From an uncultured Oscillospiraceae bacterium (GTDB lineage Bacteria; Bacillota; Clostridia; Oscillospirales; Oscillospiraceae), in NCBI GenBank assembly GCA_934552825.1, contig CAKTEQ010000004.1, forward strand, positions 186,001-250,000: a DNA stretch of 64,000 nt, given 5' to 3'. Under the pieces are notes generated by a model, which saw only the letters and a program-made list of their open reading frames with translations, did no database searches and was not told where the DNA came from. This document shows, piece by piece, positions 48,602 to 57,357 of this stretch (the stretch's first letter is position 1; each line of letters opens with the position of its first letter). The position numbers and the translations under genes are program-made.

Positions 48602-48630
48602 TTGTTTTACCAATAACAATTTGGTATTAT
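48602..48630 (+). promoter_or_regulatory. Promoter of the ncRNA candidate
   Basis: TTGTTT (48602-48607), 17 bases, TATTAT (48625-48630) with TGG upstream (extended -10). Confidence 0.6.
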
Positions 48631-48635
48631 ATAGA

Positions 48636-48928
48636 CGAAGAAGGGGTGAGTCCAATGTACAGATAGGAAACTCCGGATAAAGAAGCATCCGGAGGAAACA
48701 GGCGCAGCGGCATTGCGCAGCACTCTCGAATGCTTGTCAGCACATACGACGTTTTACCGTGCCGGATCGGCGCGTTTATATAGAGAGAGTGTGTTTAGGG
48801 AACTAAATGTCAAAATGCCAGTGTCCTGATTTTAAAGAAAGAGAGGTAACCAAGTGATGTTAGATAATAAGAGTTCAAAATAGCCCTTGACTGATGTGCT
48901 GAAACGCCGCAGTCAAGGGCTATTTTTT
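48636..48928 (+). ncRNA. Structured noncoding RNA with own promoter and terminator
   Basis: About 290 bases with no credible gene. Visible helices: CTCCGGAT (48671-48678) with ATCCGGAG (perfect, eight-base loop), GCGCA with TGCGC near 48700, CACTCTC (near 48720) with GAGAGTG (near 48788) enclosing a ~60-base domain, and TTTAG-GGAA-CTAAA near 48797 with a tetraloop. A 17-pair terminator stem with T6 ends it (48877-48928). Size and layout are like the large structured RNAs of Firmicutes, perhaps raiA RNA; I cannot confirm the class. Confidence 0.65.
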
Positions 48929-48930
48929 AT
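48877..48930 (+). terminator. Terminator of the ncRNA candidate
   Basis: Stem 48879-48893 with 48910-48924, 16-base loop, T6 tail. Confidence 0.85.
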
Positions 48931-48969
48931 GCAAAGAGTCCCCGGTATCATGCTCCGGGGACTCTCGTT

Positions 48970-49344
48970 TTACTTTTTCCAAAGGGAGTGGAGATTGCAG
49001 TAAGCGAATACCGCTTCGGGCTTTTCGTACGGAGCCAGCGCAAAAACAGTCTCCGGCTTCTCACCCGGCTTTAGATATCTCAGCTGACCGCCCATATTAG
49101 TCTGGAGATATACCCACTGAATGTAGTGCTCAGGGACCATGGGATGCTCTGCTTCCCCAATTCTGACGCTGACAGTGCCGTTCTCCTCAGCCCATACAGG
49201 TACATGCTTCTCAAGGGAAGCGTCTGACGTCCCGGGGACAAGCTCCTTCATCTTCTCACCGCAGCACATGACAGGCACGCCCTTGTCGTCGATCTTCGTG
49301 ATAATGTTGCCGCAATGTTCACATATATAAAATTTCTGTTCCAT
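48970..49344 (-). CDS. dfx: Superoxide reductase (desulfoferrodoxin)
   Basis: 124 residues. N-terminal rubredoxin-like iron site Cys8, Cys11, Cys27, Cys28 ('CEHCGN', 'MCCGEKM') and C-terminal catalytic iron site His47, His67, His73, Cys116, His119 ('EKHVPVW', 'EHPMVPEHYIQW', 'YCNLHSLW'). All ligands of the two-iron enzyme are present. It reduces superoxide to peroxide without making oxygen and normally takes electrons from rubredoxin. ATG 49344 follows TCAGGAGGATAA. It stands alone. Confidence 0.95.
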   Translation of the reverse strand: MEQKFYICEHCGNIITKIDDKGVPVMCCGEKMKELVPGTSDASLEKHVPVWAEENGTVSVRIGEAEHPMVPEHYIQWVYLQTNMGGQLRYLKPGEKPETVFALAPYEKPEAVFAYCNLHSLWKK

Positions 49345-49502
49345 GATTTATCCTCCTGAATATTTATCTCTGTTTTATGTTTTTATGATAACACATACTG
49401 ATGTCCGCGTATGTAACTCAGTCTCATTAGCTGCAAATTTCTTGTATTTTTCCGAGAGAAGTGCTATTATTGCCACAAAGCGTCAATAATTGGAGGTATA
49501 TG

Positions 49503-49742
49503 ATGGATTTTCTCAGAAATCTCTTTCCCTTCTCATTCAGGGAATTCAACACCCAGTCATTTGTCATAACGATAATCATGTATGTCGTACTCGGCATCGT
49601 TGGGGGTACAGTCGCGTGGCTCATCGGTATCATCCCACTTTTCGGCTTCATTATCAAGTATATTCTTGACGTTGCCGTCGGGCTCTATGTCCTGCTGGGG
49701 ATAATATTCGCCTGCCTTGTCTACGGGAAAGTAATGTATTGA
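49503..49742 (+). CDS. Small two- or three-helix membrane protein
   Basis: 79 residues, hydrophobic from about 18 to 76 with two long membrane segments ('VITIIMYVVLGIVGGTVAWL' in part) and a short polar N-terminus. Resembles other small YqaE/PspC-like membrane proteins in composition but I do not recognise a family. ATG 49503 lies six bases after TTGGAGG; ATG 49500 is too close. Confidence 0.7.
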   Translation: MDFLRNLFPFSFREFNTQSFVITIIMYVVLGIVGGTVAWLIGIIPLFGFIIKYILDVAVGLYVLLGIIFACLVYGKVMY

Positions 49743-49749
49743 GTCTGAA

Positions 49750-49792
49750 ATAAAACGGGTCCGCATTTATCTGGTGCGGACCCGTTTTCTGT
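49750..49792. terminator. Bidirectional terminator between small membrane protein and ABC permease genes
   Basis: Fourteen-pair perfect stem (49752-49765 with 49775-49788), T run on the plus side, A run (minus-strand T run) on the other. Confidence 0.88.
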
Positions 49793-52554
49793 TAGTCATT
49801 CGCCTTCATAGCCTCCACCATATCCACCTTACGTATCTGCCGGCGCATTATGCAGTTCACAAGGATCGTGAACACCACGGATATCAGCAGCGCGAAAGCG
49901 TAGCTGCGGGGATAAATATTTCTCCCGAACATTACCATGTCCACTTCTACTGTGCGCACCACATAGGAGTGCAGCCAGATACCTATGAAGAGCCCCATAA
50001 CGGCGCCGATAAAGCTGAGGGTGTTCGTCTCCCTGAAAATATATCTCTCCACTTCCCCCTCATGGAATCCCAGAACCCGTATAGTTGCCAGTTCCTTGCG
50101 GCGCTCACAGATATTTACGTTTGTGAGGTTATACAGTACCACGATACACAGCAGCCCCGCCGCCAGTATCAGCACCAGCACAACGCCGTCTATGCTCTTT
50201 ATGGAATCGCTGAAGTTCTCCCTAAGCGTCTGGGAAGAGCTTGCATACACAACTCCGGAGCACTCCATAAGCTCTGTTGTCATATCGTCGCCCTGTGCGC
50301 CCTCGGCAAGTCGGCAAAGGAGCATCTTCATCTCAGGCTTATCGCCGAACGCCGCCCTGTAAGTCTCCTGGGAGATATACGCATAGGACGCCAGATAGTT
50401 CTCCGTGATGCCCGCTACACGCACCTCGCCGTGAACACCGTCCGCATTCTCCAGCGTTACCGTGTCCCCGGCTTTTACTCCGAGCTGCTCGCATAGCTTT
50501 TCCGTAAGCACCGCCCCCTCAGCCGGGAAAGGTACGCTCTCCCCGCTTTTTCGGTCCCTAAGGGTTATGAATTCACTGAAATGCTCACTATCTGCGGGTA
50601 CGCAGATCGTTATCTTCTCGCTGTTTTTTCCCTCGGATGCCTTGCCGCTCTCCTCGTCGCAGACGGTCCAGCTCGATATCTGTTCCGTATCCGCCAGGCG
50701 TGCCTTAAGCTGTTCGTCCTGCGCCGGTGCCTCGGCGCTGTCCAATATGGCGCTCACCTCGTACCGGTATATCTCACCGAACTGCTTATCAACTATATCG
50801 TTCACCGAGTCTCTTATCCCGAAACCCGTGAGAAGCAGCGCGCTGCACCCCGCTACGCCTATCACCGTCATGAAAAAGCGCTTCTTGTACCTGAAAAGAT
50901 TGCGGCAGGTGACCTTATGGGTGAAGGAAAGGCGCTTCCAGACGAATGGTATATGCTCGATCCAGATGCGTTTCCCCGCGGCAGGCGCCTTAGGCTGCAT
51001 GAGCTCCGCCGGGCACGCCCTAAACTCGCTCCAGCACACCCACAGCGTGGCAAGAAGTATGCTGCACACCGTAACAGGTGCCACCCACGCCGCGATATTC
51101 AGCCTGAAGGGTGTTTCCGTCTCCGGCACTGTGAACATCATTCCGTAAGCCGAGCTTATCGCCTTCGGAAACAGTCTGAAGCCCACAGCAAAGCCCAGAG
51201 CGCAGCCCAGCACAGATGAAAAGAGGCTATACAGAATATACTCTCCCAGGACCTGGCCGTTAGTATAGCCGAGGGCCTTGAGCGTGCCTATCTGTCCGCG
51301 GTTTTCCTCTACCAGGCGCGTCATTGTGGTCAGCGCCACGAGCAGCGCCACAAGGAAGAAGAACACCGGGAATATCTTCGACAAGGCGGCGACCTTGCCC
51401 ACGTTGCTGTCGTATGCGGAATAGCCCGAGGCATCGCTTCTTGTGCGTATGACCCACGCCGCCTGCGGCATATCCTCGATGGCCTTCTCGCTCTCGTCCA
51501 CGCTCGCCTCTATACCCGCAAGCACCGTCTCCGGGTCCTCTTTCCCCATATTCATGAGGCTCTCCTGCACGAGCGTCCCTGTTTCTTCAAGGAGTGCACC
51601 AAGCTCCGGGGAAGATTTTCCGACAATGGCCGCCGCGGCGGAGTTCTCCCGCAGCCGCGTCGCCGTATCCTGCGCGAGCGCCTGCTGCACCTGCGCTGTC
51701 CCGCCGAGAGTACCGGCGTATTCCCTGAGTTCGTCCAACTGCTCCCGCGCCTGAGCCTTTACCTGCTCCGTGCGTATAGGCGCCCGCTCTTCACCAAGCG
51801 CCTCAAACTCCGGGACAGCTTCGTCCACAAGATTCCTGTATTCATCGTCAAAGGTATTCATGGTGGCCGCGCCCTTAAGAGTCACGAATATATCCGTGTA
51901 ATAATCAAATTTAAAATATCCCTCCAGGACGAATACGTCCACGGATATCCTCCCCGAGCCCGCGGTGCTCGCCTCCTGAGTAACGCTTATGCTCATGGGG
52001 CTTTCTACAAATCCGACCACCGTGAGCTCCTCGGCGGCTATACTGTCCTTTATATCGTCATAGCTGCTGTCCTCCCGATATACCGTCAGCTTGTCGCCTA
52101 TCTCGATGCTCCCGTCAAAGTATCGCCCGGAGGTGGTCTGGATCACACATTCATCTGTGCTCTGCGGCAGCATCCCCTGGGTGAGCTTCACCTTGTTGAG
52201 TACGCTCTCCCCGCTTTCCGGAAGGATGGCGTAGACCCGGGAGGTGTGTGTCCCCTCCGCCTTGTCCATAAGGACCAGGTCCATCACCCGCGCCCCCTGG
52301 GCGCATTGAGTCCGCCCCAACGCCTCGACCGCATCCACGTCCTCTTCTGTAAATCCCATAGTGGATTTTACGTCGAGGTCGTACCAGTCGTAGTCGTCCA
52401 TGTATTTGTCCGCCGTGGCGTACATGTCCGGTGATGTTGCGGCGAGGCCCGCCATGAATCCGGAGCCCAGAGCGACGATGAACAGGATGGACAGAAAACG
52501 GTTCAGGCTCCCCCGCACGTCCCTGAGTATATTCTTTCTCCTTGTCCTTTTCAT
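49792..52554 (-). CDS. Large ABC transporter permease with two FtsX domains
   Basis: 920 residues. One N-terminal membrane segment (18-38), a ~330-residue outside domain with a coiled-coil-like part (260-340), two to four membrane helices (~395-520), a second outside domain (600-770) and a C-terminal FtsX domain with three helices (790-910). This is the MacB-like/peptide exporter type often paired with a stand-alone ATPase. ATG 52554 begins one base after the ATPase stop; GAGTGGTGA serves as ribosome site. Probably moves a lipid or peptide, or acts as a mechanotransmitter; substrate unknown. Confidence 0.88.
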   Translation of the reverse strand: MKRTRRKNILRDVRGSLNRFLSILFIVALGSGFMAGLAATSPDMYATADKYMDDYDWYDLDVKSTMGFTEEDVDAVEALGRTQCAQGARVMDLVLMDKAEGTHTSRVYAILPESGESVLNKVKLTQGMLPQSTDECVIQTTSGRYFDGSIEIGDKLTVYREDSSYDDIKDSIAAEELTVVGFVESPMSISVTQEASTAGSGRISVDVFVLEGYFKFDYYTDIFVTLKGAATMNTFDDEYRNLVDEAVPEFEALGEERAPIRTEQVKAQAREQLDELREYAGTLGGTAQVQQALAQDTATRLRENSAAAAIVGKSSPELGALLEETGTLVQESLMNMGKEDPETVLAGIEASVDESEKAIEDMPQAAWVIRTRSDASGYSAYDSNVGKVAALSKIFPVFFFLVALLVALTTMTRLVEENRGQIGTLKALGYTNGQVLGEYILYSLFSSVLGCALGFAVGFRLFPKAISSAYGMMFTVPETETPFRLNIAAWVAPVTVCSILLATLWVCWSEFRACPAELMQPKAPAAGKRIWIEHIPFVWKRLSFTHKVTCRNLFRYKKRFFMTVIGVAGCSALLLTGFGIRDSVNDIVDKQFGEIYRYEVSAILDSAEAPAQDEQLKARLADTEQISSWTVCDEESGKASEGKNSEKITICVPADSEHFSEFITLRDRKSGESVPFPAEGAVLTEKLCEQLGVKAGDTVTLENADGVHGEVRVAGITENYLASYAYISQETYRAAFGDKPEMKMLLCRLAEGAQGDDMTTELMECSGVVYASSSQTLRENFSDSIKSIDGVVLVLILAAGLLCIVVLYNLTNVNICERRKELATIRVLGFHEGEVERYIFRETNTLSFIGAVMGLFIGIWLHSYVVRTVEVDMVMFGRNIYPRSYAFALLISVVFTILVNCIMRRQIRKVDMVEAMKAND

Positions 52555-52555
52555 G

Positions 52556-53257
52556 TCACCACTCTATCCTCTCGACACTCATTGGCTCGCTGTTCACCTC
52601 GACGGAGGTCGCCTGCCCGTTCTTCACCCTTATCACCCTGTCCGCTATCTGGGTGAGAGCGCTGTTGTGGGTTATGATAACCACCGTCTTTCCAGTACTG
52701 CGGCAGGTGTCCTGAAGGAGCTTGAGCACCGCTTTACCCGTGTTGTAATCCAGCGCGCCTGTGGGCTCGTCGCAGAGTATCATCTTTGGATTTTTCGCCA
52801 GTGCCCTGGCTATGGACACGCGCTGCTGCTCGCCGCCGGAGAGCTGAGCCGGGAAATTCTGCATCCTGTCACCCAGTCCCACCTGGCGGAGAACTTCCCG
52901 GGCATCGAGGCTGTCCCTGCATATCTCCGCAGCCAGCTCCACGTTTTCCTCCGCCGTCAGGTTCTGCACCAGATTATAAAACTGGAACACGAACCCCACG
53001 TCAGTGCGCCGGTAATCCGTCAGCTCACGGTCGTTCAGAGCGCTTATCTCACGTCCTGCCAGAAATACCTTCCCCCTTGTGGCGCTGTCCATGCCCCCAA
53101 GGATATTCAGCAGCGTCGTTTTCCCCGCACCGCTGGGTCCGACTATCACGCACAGCTCTCCCTGCTCAATAGTGAAAGTGATTTCGTCCAGCGCCCGTAT
53201 CTCGCTCTCTCCGCTCTTATATATTTTGCAGACCTTGTCGAATTCGATATAAGCCAT
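52556..53257 (-). CDS. ABC transporter ATP-binding protein (MacB/LolD type)
   Basis: 233 residues. Walker A 'GPSGAGKTTLL' near 43, Q-loop 'QFYNLV' near 91, signature 'LSGGEQQRVSIARAL' near 141, Walker B 'ILCDEPTGALD' near 161, switch His in 'IITHNSAL' near 196. ATG 53257 follows GGAGGATAAG and lies four bases after the lipase stop. ATPase subunit for the 920-residue permease downstream. Confidence 0.93.
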   Translation of the reverse strand: MAYIEFDKVCKIYKSGESEIRALDEITFTIEQGELCVIVGPSGAGKTTLLNILGGMDSATRGKVFLAGREISALNDRELTDYRRTDVGFVFQFYNLVQNLTAEENVELAAEICRDSLDAREVLRQVGLGDRMQNFPAQLSGGEQQRVSIARALAKNPKMILCDEPTGALDYNTGKAVLKLLQDTCRSTGKTVVIITHNSALTQIADRVIRVKNGQATSVEVNSEPMSVERIEW

Positions 53258-53261
53258 TTTC

Positions 53262-54452
53262 TTATCCTCCGATCTCACCCAAAAGCTTCTGATATGCGGC
53301 GGGCATATGCTCCCGAACCACCTCATATCCCAATGCGCCGTCCTTTTCCGTTACGTCCCTGAGCATCTCCAGGAGGGGCGCAAAATCGTTATCCATCGTG
53401 AGCACGCCCATGTTCATTCTGCCGCTTTCCTGCCCTGTCACGGCAGCGCCAGCTATTGCCAGCATCATTTCAAATGCCGTAACGCCGATGTCCGAGAGTC
53501 CCGGCTCCGTAAGAGAATGACGTTCATTATAGTACTGCTCCACTGTCGGGGCTATCTCCAGCAGCTCTGCCGCCCAGTTATCCGCCCGCTGCCCGGCGGC
53601 ATCCTCCCCTTCAAGCAGGATATCCTCTCCAAGCCGCCTGTAACCCCAGCCTCCGAGGGGCACCCTCGGCACCACGTCGCCGGAATTTATCACATTGAAA
53701 ATATTGCTGCACTCCACGCCGCAGTCCTCCCCCCGGAACGTGGCGGGTGAGGCAAACGTATATGTAAGCACATTCTCTTCCCCAAGCTCCGCATTCAGGA
53801 GCATCCCCAGAAGATTTGCGCAGGCGCCGCCACGACTGTGCCCGCACACGAGCACCAGCGGCTCCCGCACCGATGCCAACACGCTCTGGACGCCCACAAA
53901 GGCGTCCTCCGCTGCAAAAAGGAAGTTCTCAGCGAACTGACCCTCATCGCTCCGGGAAGGCGCAAAGTCAAAGTTTGAGTACCACTCACCGCCCTCTGTG
54001 CCCCGCACTGCTATGAGCACCAGCGTGCGCTCCTCGCCGCCGAAGCTAACCTGCTTTAATCCCACCGTATAGGCACAGGTGTGGGATATGGCGTCACCCT
54101 TGTCGTAATTCACCTGAGCCGCCACCGTAAAGCCCGCACACTCAAGCAGTTCCGTCTCCCGCTGCGCAGTATGCCCGGTGCACAGCGCAAGCACCTGCCG
54201 GGCGAGCTCAACGGAAAACTCGCCGCTGCTTTCTGGCAGCGCCAGCCCGGTCAGGTCTATTCCCTCGGCGGGATCCTCCGTCAGTATTCCTTCCCAGTCC
54301 GGAGACTCGGAGATCTCCTCCGTCGCACTCTCCGTTTTGGGGACTATCGGCTGTTCACTCTCCGCCGTGTCCCGCGTTCCGCATCCCACGCAGCCCAGCA
54401 ACAGCGTCACCGCCGCCAGAATAGCCGTCATTCTTTTCAGGACCGTATTCAC
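53262..54452 (-). CDS. Lipoprotein lipase (class 3 type)
   Basis: 396 residues. A lipoprotein signal peptide ends near Cys24 ('LGCVGCGTR'); a Ser/Glu/Pro linker (30-60) precedes a class 3 lipase-like alpha/beta hydrolase with the nucleophile elbow 'VCGHSRGGACAN' and catalytic Asp in 'NSGDVVPRVPLGG'; a later His is in 'NERHSL'. It should hydrolyse ester lipids or polyesters outside the cell. GTG 54452 follows TTGGAGGGATA. First gene of an operon with the ABC exporter (gap of four bases), hinting that the transporter exports or senses its product. Confidence 0.85.
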   Translation of the reverse strand: MNTVLKRMTAILAAVTLLLGCVGCGTRDTAESEQPIVPKTESATEEISESPDWEGILTEDPAEGIDLTGLALPESSGEFSVELARQVLALCTGHTAQRETELLECAGFTVAAQVNYDKGDAISHTCAYTVGLKQVSFGGEERTLVLIAVRGTEGGEWYSNFDFAPSRSDEGQFAENFLFAAEDAFVGVQSVLASVREPLVLVCGHSRGGACANLLGMLLNAELGEENVLTYTFASPATFRGEDCGVECSNIFNVINSGDVVPRVPLGGWGYRRLGEDILLEGEDAAGQRADNWAAELLEIAPTVEQYYNERHSLTEPGLSDIGVTAFEMMLAIAGAAVTGQESGRMNMGVLTMDNDFAPLLEMLRDVTEKDGALGYEVVREHMPAAYQKLLGEIGG

Positions 54453-54529
54453 GCCTATCCCTCCAATATCTTTCTAAAACATTCATAATATAACATTTTA
54501 TCTCTGTCTTAGACAATACCCCGGGGCAA

Positions 54530-54563
54530 AAAAGTACCCGGCGCAGCGGCGCCGGGTACTTTT
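54530..54563. terminator. Bidirectional terminator before the lipase operon
   Basis: Stem of about 15 pairs (54530-54544 with 54549-54563) around AGCG, T6 on the minus strand and T runs on the plus strand, downstream of the SipL gene. Confidence 0.85.
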
Positions 54564-54570
54564 CTTTTTC

Positions 54571-56094
54571 TCAAGCTCTTTTCCTTGGTATCAGCAGTAG
54601 CCTGCCGTCGTCCGGGAGTACGTCACCCTGGACGGAGTTTATCTCTGCAATCGCGTCGGGGCACGCTCTGTACTCCTTCGCCACGTCCCACAGGCGCTCC
54701 CCGTGGACACTGCGCAGCACCACCGACGGCATATCCCCGGTCCGCTCGTCGAGGACCTTCGCACTCTCCACCATCGTGACGCTGCCGCAGGAGCATACGC
54801 AATAATCGAACACCAGCTCAAGCCTGAGCTCTACGCCCCCGGCCATAGGCAGGGCGTAGGCTCCGGGTTCCACATACGCCTTCACTGAGCATATGCTCTG
54901 TCCCTCTTCAAGGGGCACCTCAGCCTCTATGGTGAACTGCTCCTCAACCCCCTTGAGCATATTGTTTTCATCCACATACAGCACGAGAGCCGTCAGCTTC
55001 CCGCTGAGCACGGCAGGAAATGCCGTGGCATCCACCCCGACACTGTTCACATCAGCTTTTACGCTCGCCACGCTTATAGCCGCCGTGTCCGTCTCGATCG
55101 TCTCTCTAATGCTCCGGCGCACCTGACAGCAGCTTTTGCCGGAGGTGACCTCCCGGCTCACGCGGCTCACTTCAGTGTCCGCCGCTGTACTGTACAGGTC
55201 CTCCAGGACCATCACTTCCCGCTGTTCGCTGACAACGGTCTGAGCCGTAATATAAAACGCAGCGGCTATCCCACGCCCCGCAGAGTTCTCGTTCAGCTCC
55301 ACACTGTATCCGGTGAGGGAAAACTCAACCTGCGCCATTGCGTCCGCAGGCTCCCTATCCAGCTCGATTATCTGTGTGAAGGGCAGCTCGAAATAAGCGC
55401 TCGCGGCGCTGCCGTCCTCCGCCGTCAGATACAAAACATCAAGGCCGACAGCGCCTTTAACAACTCCCTTTGCCCCCACGAATTTGCATTCGCCGGGTAC
55501 AATGCTCACGCGGCTTGCGAGTATCTCCTCCGCCGCGCCCTTGCCCCCGCCCAGCTCCAGATCATCTGAGAGGGATACCGTGCGCTCACTCACGGAGATC
55601 ACCGGCGTGAGCTTTACCGTGGTCATAAGCGTCTCCACATCCCGGGCGCTCTCAACGCTCTCCGTTATCTCTGTCTCCCGGGGTGCGTAAACCGCAAACG
55701 CGACAGCAACATTGACTCTGCCAAGCATTTTTCTCGGATTGAGCAGGCGCATCTCTCCGTTTACAAGCTGCGCCTGAGCCACCAGTTCACACTCCGTATC
55801 CACGTCGCCGCCGTCGCAGCTCGCCTTGAAGGGTATCGTCTGAGTAATTCTCTTCGCTGTGCCCTCACCCTCCGGTGTGTAAACCGCTGTCAGCTCAACC
55901 ACACCGCTGACGGTCGCTCTTCCGTCGGAGAGCTCCTTGTCCCGTATCATGACGACTCCCTGAGTCTCCAGCACCCGCACCGCATCCGGCAGTGAGTCGG
56001 GCACAATAGTCTCCATCGTCTCCTCGCAGTATTTAACGGTGTCCATAACCGTGATGAAATGCCTGATAGTCTTCTTTGAAAGTCCAAGTTCCAT
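54571..56094 (-). CDS. SipL-like spore morphogenesis protein
   Basis: 507 residues. Repeated DUF3794 domains (about 25-150, 165-290 and 330-440) are followed by a C-terminal LysM domain (455-507, 'LWDVAKEYRACPDAIAEINSVQG', key 'VAKEYRACPDAI'). In Clostridioides the SipL LysM domain binds SpoIVA on the forespore surface and is needed for coat assembly; the domain plan here is the same. ATG 56094 follows AAGGAGAGGATA. It marks a spore-forming lineage and lies next to spoVM. Confidence 0.88.
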   Translation of the reverse strand: MELGLSKKTIRHFITVMDTVKYCEETMETIVPDSLPDAVRVLETQGVVMIRDKELSDGRATVSGVVELTAVYTPEGEGTAKRITQTIPFKASCDGGDVDTECELVAQAQLVNGEMRLLNPRKMLGRVNVAVAFAVYAPRETEITESVESARDVETLMTTVKLTPVISVSERTVSLSDDLELGGGKGAAEEILASRVSIVPGECKFVGAKGVVKGAVGLDVLYLTAEDGSAASAYFELPFTQIIELDREPADAMAQVEFSLTGYSVELNENSAGRGIAAAFYITAQTVVSEQREVMVLEDLYSTAADTEVSRVSREVTSGKSCCQVRRSIRETIETDTAAISVASVKADVNSVGVDATAFPAVLSGKLTALVLYVDENNMLKGVEEQFTIEAEVPLEEGQSICSVKAYVEPGAYALPMAGGVELRLELVFDYCVCSCGSVTMVESAKVLDERTGDMPSVVLRSVHGERLWDVAKEYRACPDAIAEINSVQGDVLPDDGRLLLIPRKRA

Positions 56095-56172
56095 TATGTA
56101 TCCTCTCCTTGCGTATGGTTTTGGCTGATATCTCATTTGGAGTATATTGCGCGCAAGGAGAGGATATTCCCT

Positions 56173-56247
56173 TTATTGTCTGATGCCGAATATTTTTCTA
56201 AGTATGCCTCTGAATAATCTGGGTGACTTAACAACTACAACCTTCAT
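56173..56247 (-). CDS. spoVM: Stage V sporulation protein SpoVM
   Basis: 24 residues ('MKVVVVKSPRLFRGILRK...'), an amphipathic helix that in Bacillus recognises the curved forespore membrane and recruits SpoIVA. Length, the conserved Pro, and the 'FRGILR..FG' core match SpoVM. ATG 56247 follows GGGAGGTAAAG. It lies at the end of the priA-to-rsgA cluster exactly as in Bacillus, although rpe and thiN are missing. Confidence 0.88.
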   Translation of the reverse strand: MKVVVVKSPRLFRGILRKIFGIRQ

Positions 56248-56263
56248 CGCCTTTACCTCCCAT

Positions 56264-56416
56264 TCATTTGCCTGATATGAGCAGCCATATCCCCGCCCCG
56301 AGCGCCGCAATGCCGAGCAGCACAGAGACGAACACGCTGCCTATGACCAGAGACAAGAGCATCCCTGCCCCAAAGCAGGTCAGGGCAATGCCCAGTTTCC
56401 TGCCGTATCTGCACAT
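56264..56416 (-). CDS. Small membrane protein between rsgA and spoVM
   Basis: 50 residues with two hydrophobic segments (8-28 and 29-47; 'LSLVIGSVFVSVLLGIAALG') and a basic start 'MCRYGRKLG'. Family not recognised. ATG 56416; its ribosome site GGGGGAT is the 3' arm of a 12-pair hairpin (56425-56436 with 56447-56458). It is followed 16 bases later by spoVM. Confidence 0.65.
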   Translation of the reverse strand: MCRYGRKLGIALTCFGAGMLLSLVIGSVFVSVLLGIAALGAGIWLLISGK

Positions 56417-56424
56417 AAAAATAT

Positions 56425-56458
56425 CCCCCTGTCGTACAGTTCATTATACGACAGGGGG
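56425..56458 (-). promoter_or_regulatory. Hairpin that covers the ribosome site of the small membrane protein
   Basis: Twelve perfect pairs and a ten-base loop, followed on the minus strand by ATATTTTTATG. It may be a terminator after rsgA or a translational control element. Confidence 0.55.
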
Positions 56459-56468
56459 GCATTCATTG

Positions 56469-57353
56469 TTACTTTTCCCGCTCCCAGAAGGGTATCTCCC
56501 GGGCCTTTTCATATAGCGCCGCATAGCTTTTGTACCGGCTTGGGCTTATCTCTCCAGCCTCCAGCGCCTCCAGCACACGGCACCCCTTCTCCTTTATATG
56601 GGCACACCCCTGAAAACGGCACAGGTCCTTATATGGGGCGAACTCTCTGAAGCAGTCCTGCACCTTTTCCGGCACGCGCAGCTCCGTATTGTCCGCATCA
56701 AAGGAGGAAAAGCCAGGCGTATCCATGACCGCCGCCCCGTTCGGCAGGCGGTACAGCTCAACGTGGCGTGTAGTATGCCGCCCTCGCCCCAGCTTATTGC
56801 TGACCTCACCTGTGAGGATATTCAACTCCGGGCTGAGCATATTGAGCACACTGGACTTGCCCACTCCGGAGTTGCCAGTAAACACCGACACCTTCCCTCG
56901 GAGCACGTCCATCAGTTCCTGCGCCCCTTCGCCCGTCATTGCGGAAAGGCGTATAGTCGTAAAGCCCGCCTTTGTATACGTCTCGAAGAGCGTGTCGCCC
57001 CGGTCGAGGTCGCACTTGTTGATGCAGATCACAGGCTCACAGTTCTGAGACTCAGCGATAGCCGCCACCCGGTCAATGAGAAATGGTTCCGTGACGGGTA
57101 TCACATTCGCCGCCAGTATCACCATCTGGTCTATATTCACCGCCGCGGGTCTCGCAAAGCTGTTACGCCGGGGCAGTACCGACCGCAGCACGCCTTTCCC
57201 GCCCCCGAGATCCTCCGCCTGCACCACATCGCCCACAACAGGCGTTATCTTCTCACGTCTGAACTTTCCAGGCGCCTTGCACTCAAGCAGACCATCAGCG
57301 GTTTCCACATAGTAGAACCCGCTGATGGCTTTCATTATCGTTCCCTGCTCCAT
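56469..57353 (-). CDS. rsgA: Ribosome small subunit-dependent GTPase A
   Basis: 294 residues. An OB fold (1-70) is followed by a circularly permuted GTPase: G4 'INKCD' near 122, G1 'GNSGVGKSS' near 170, G3 'DTPGFSSF' near 218, and a zinc-binding C-terminus ('CRFQGCAHIKEKGC'). It helps mature the 30S subunit. ATG 57353 starts four bases after prkC; MKAIS at 57335 is an alternative with AGGGAA upstream. The order prpC-prkC-rsgA is the standard Firmicutes cluster. Confidence 0.93.
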   Translation of the reverse strand: MEQGTIMKAISGFYYVETADGLLECKAPGKFRREKITPVVGDVVQAEDLGGGKGVLRSVLPRRNSFARPAAVNIDQMVILAANVIPVTEPFLIDRVAAIAESQNCEPVICINKCDLDRGDTLFETYTKAGFTTIRLSAMTGEGAQELMDVLRGKVSVFTGNSGVGKSSVLNMLSPELNILTGEVSNKLGRGRHTTRHVELYRLPNGAAVMDTPGFSSFDADNTELRVPEKVQDCFREFAPYKDLCRFQGCAHIKEKGCRVLEALEAGEISPSRYKSYAALYEKAREIPFWEREK

Positions 57354-57357
57354 GGTG

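Noticed and set aside
48860..48886. An eight-codon frame (MLDNKSSK) at the end of the ncRNA with a GAGAGG in front
   Set aside because: Too short to support without homologues, and it runs into the terminator stem.
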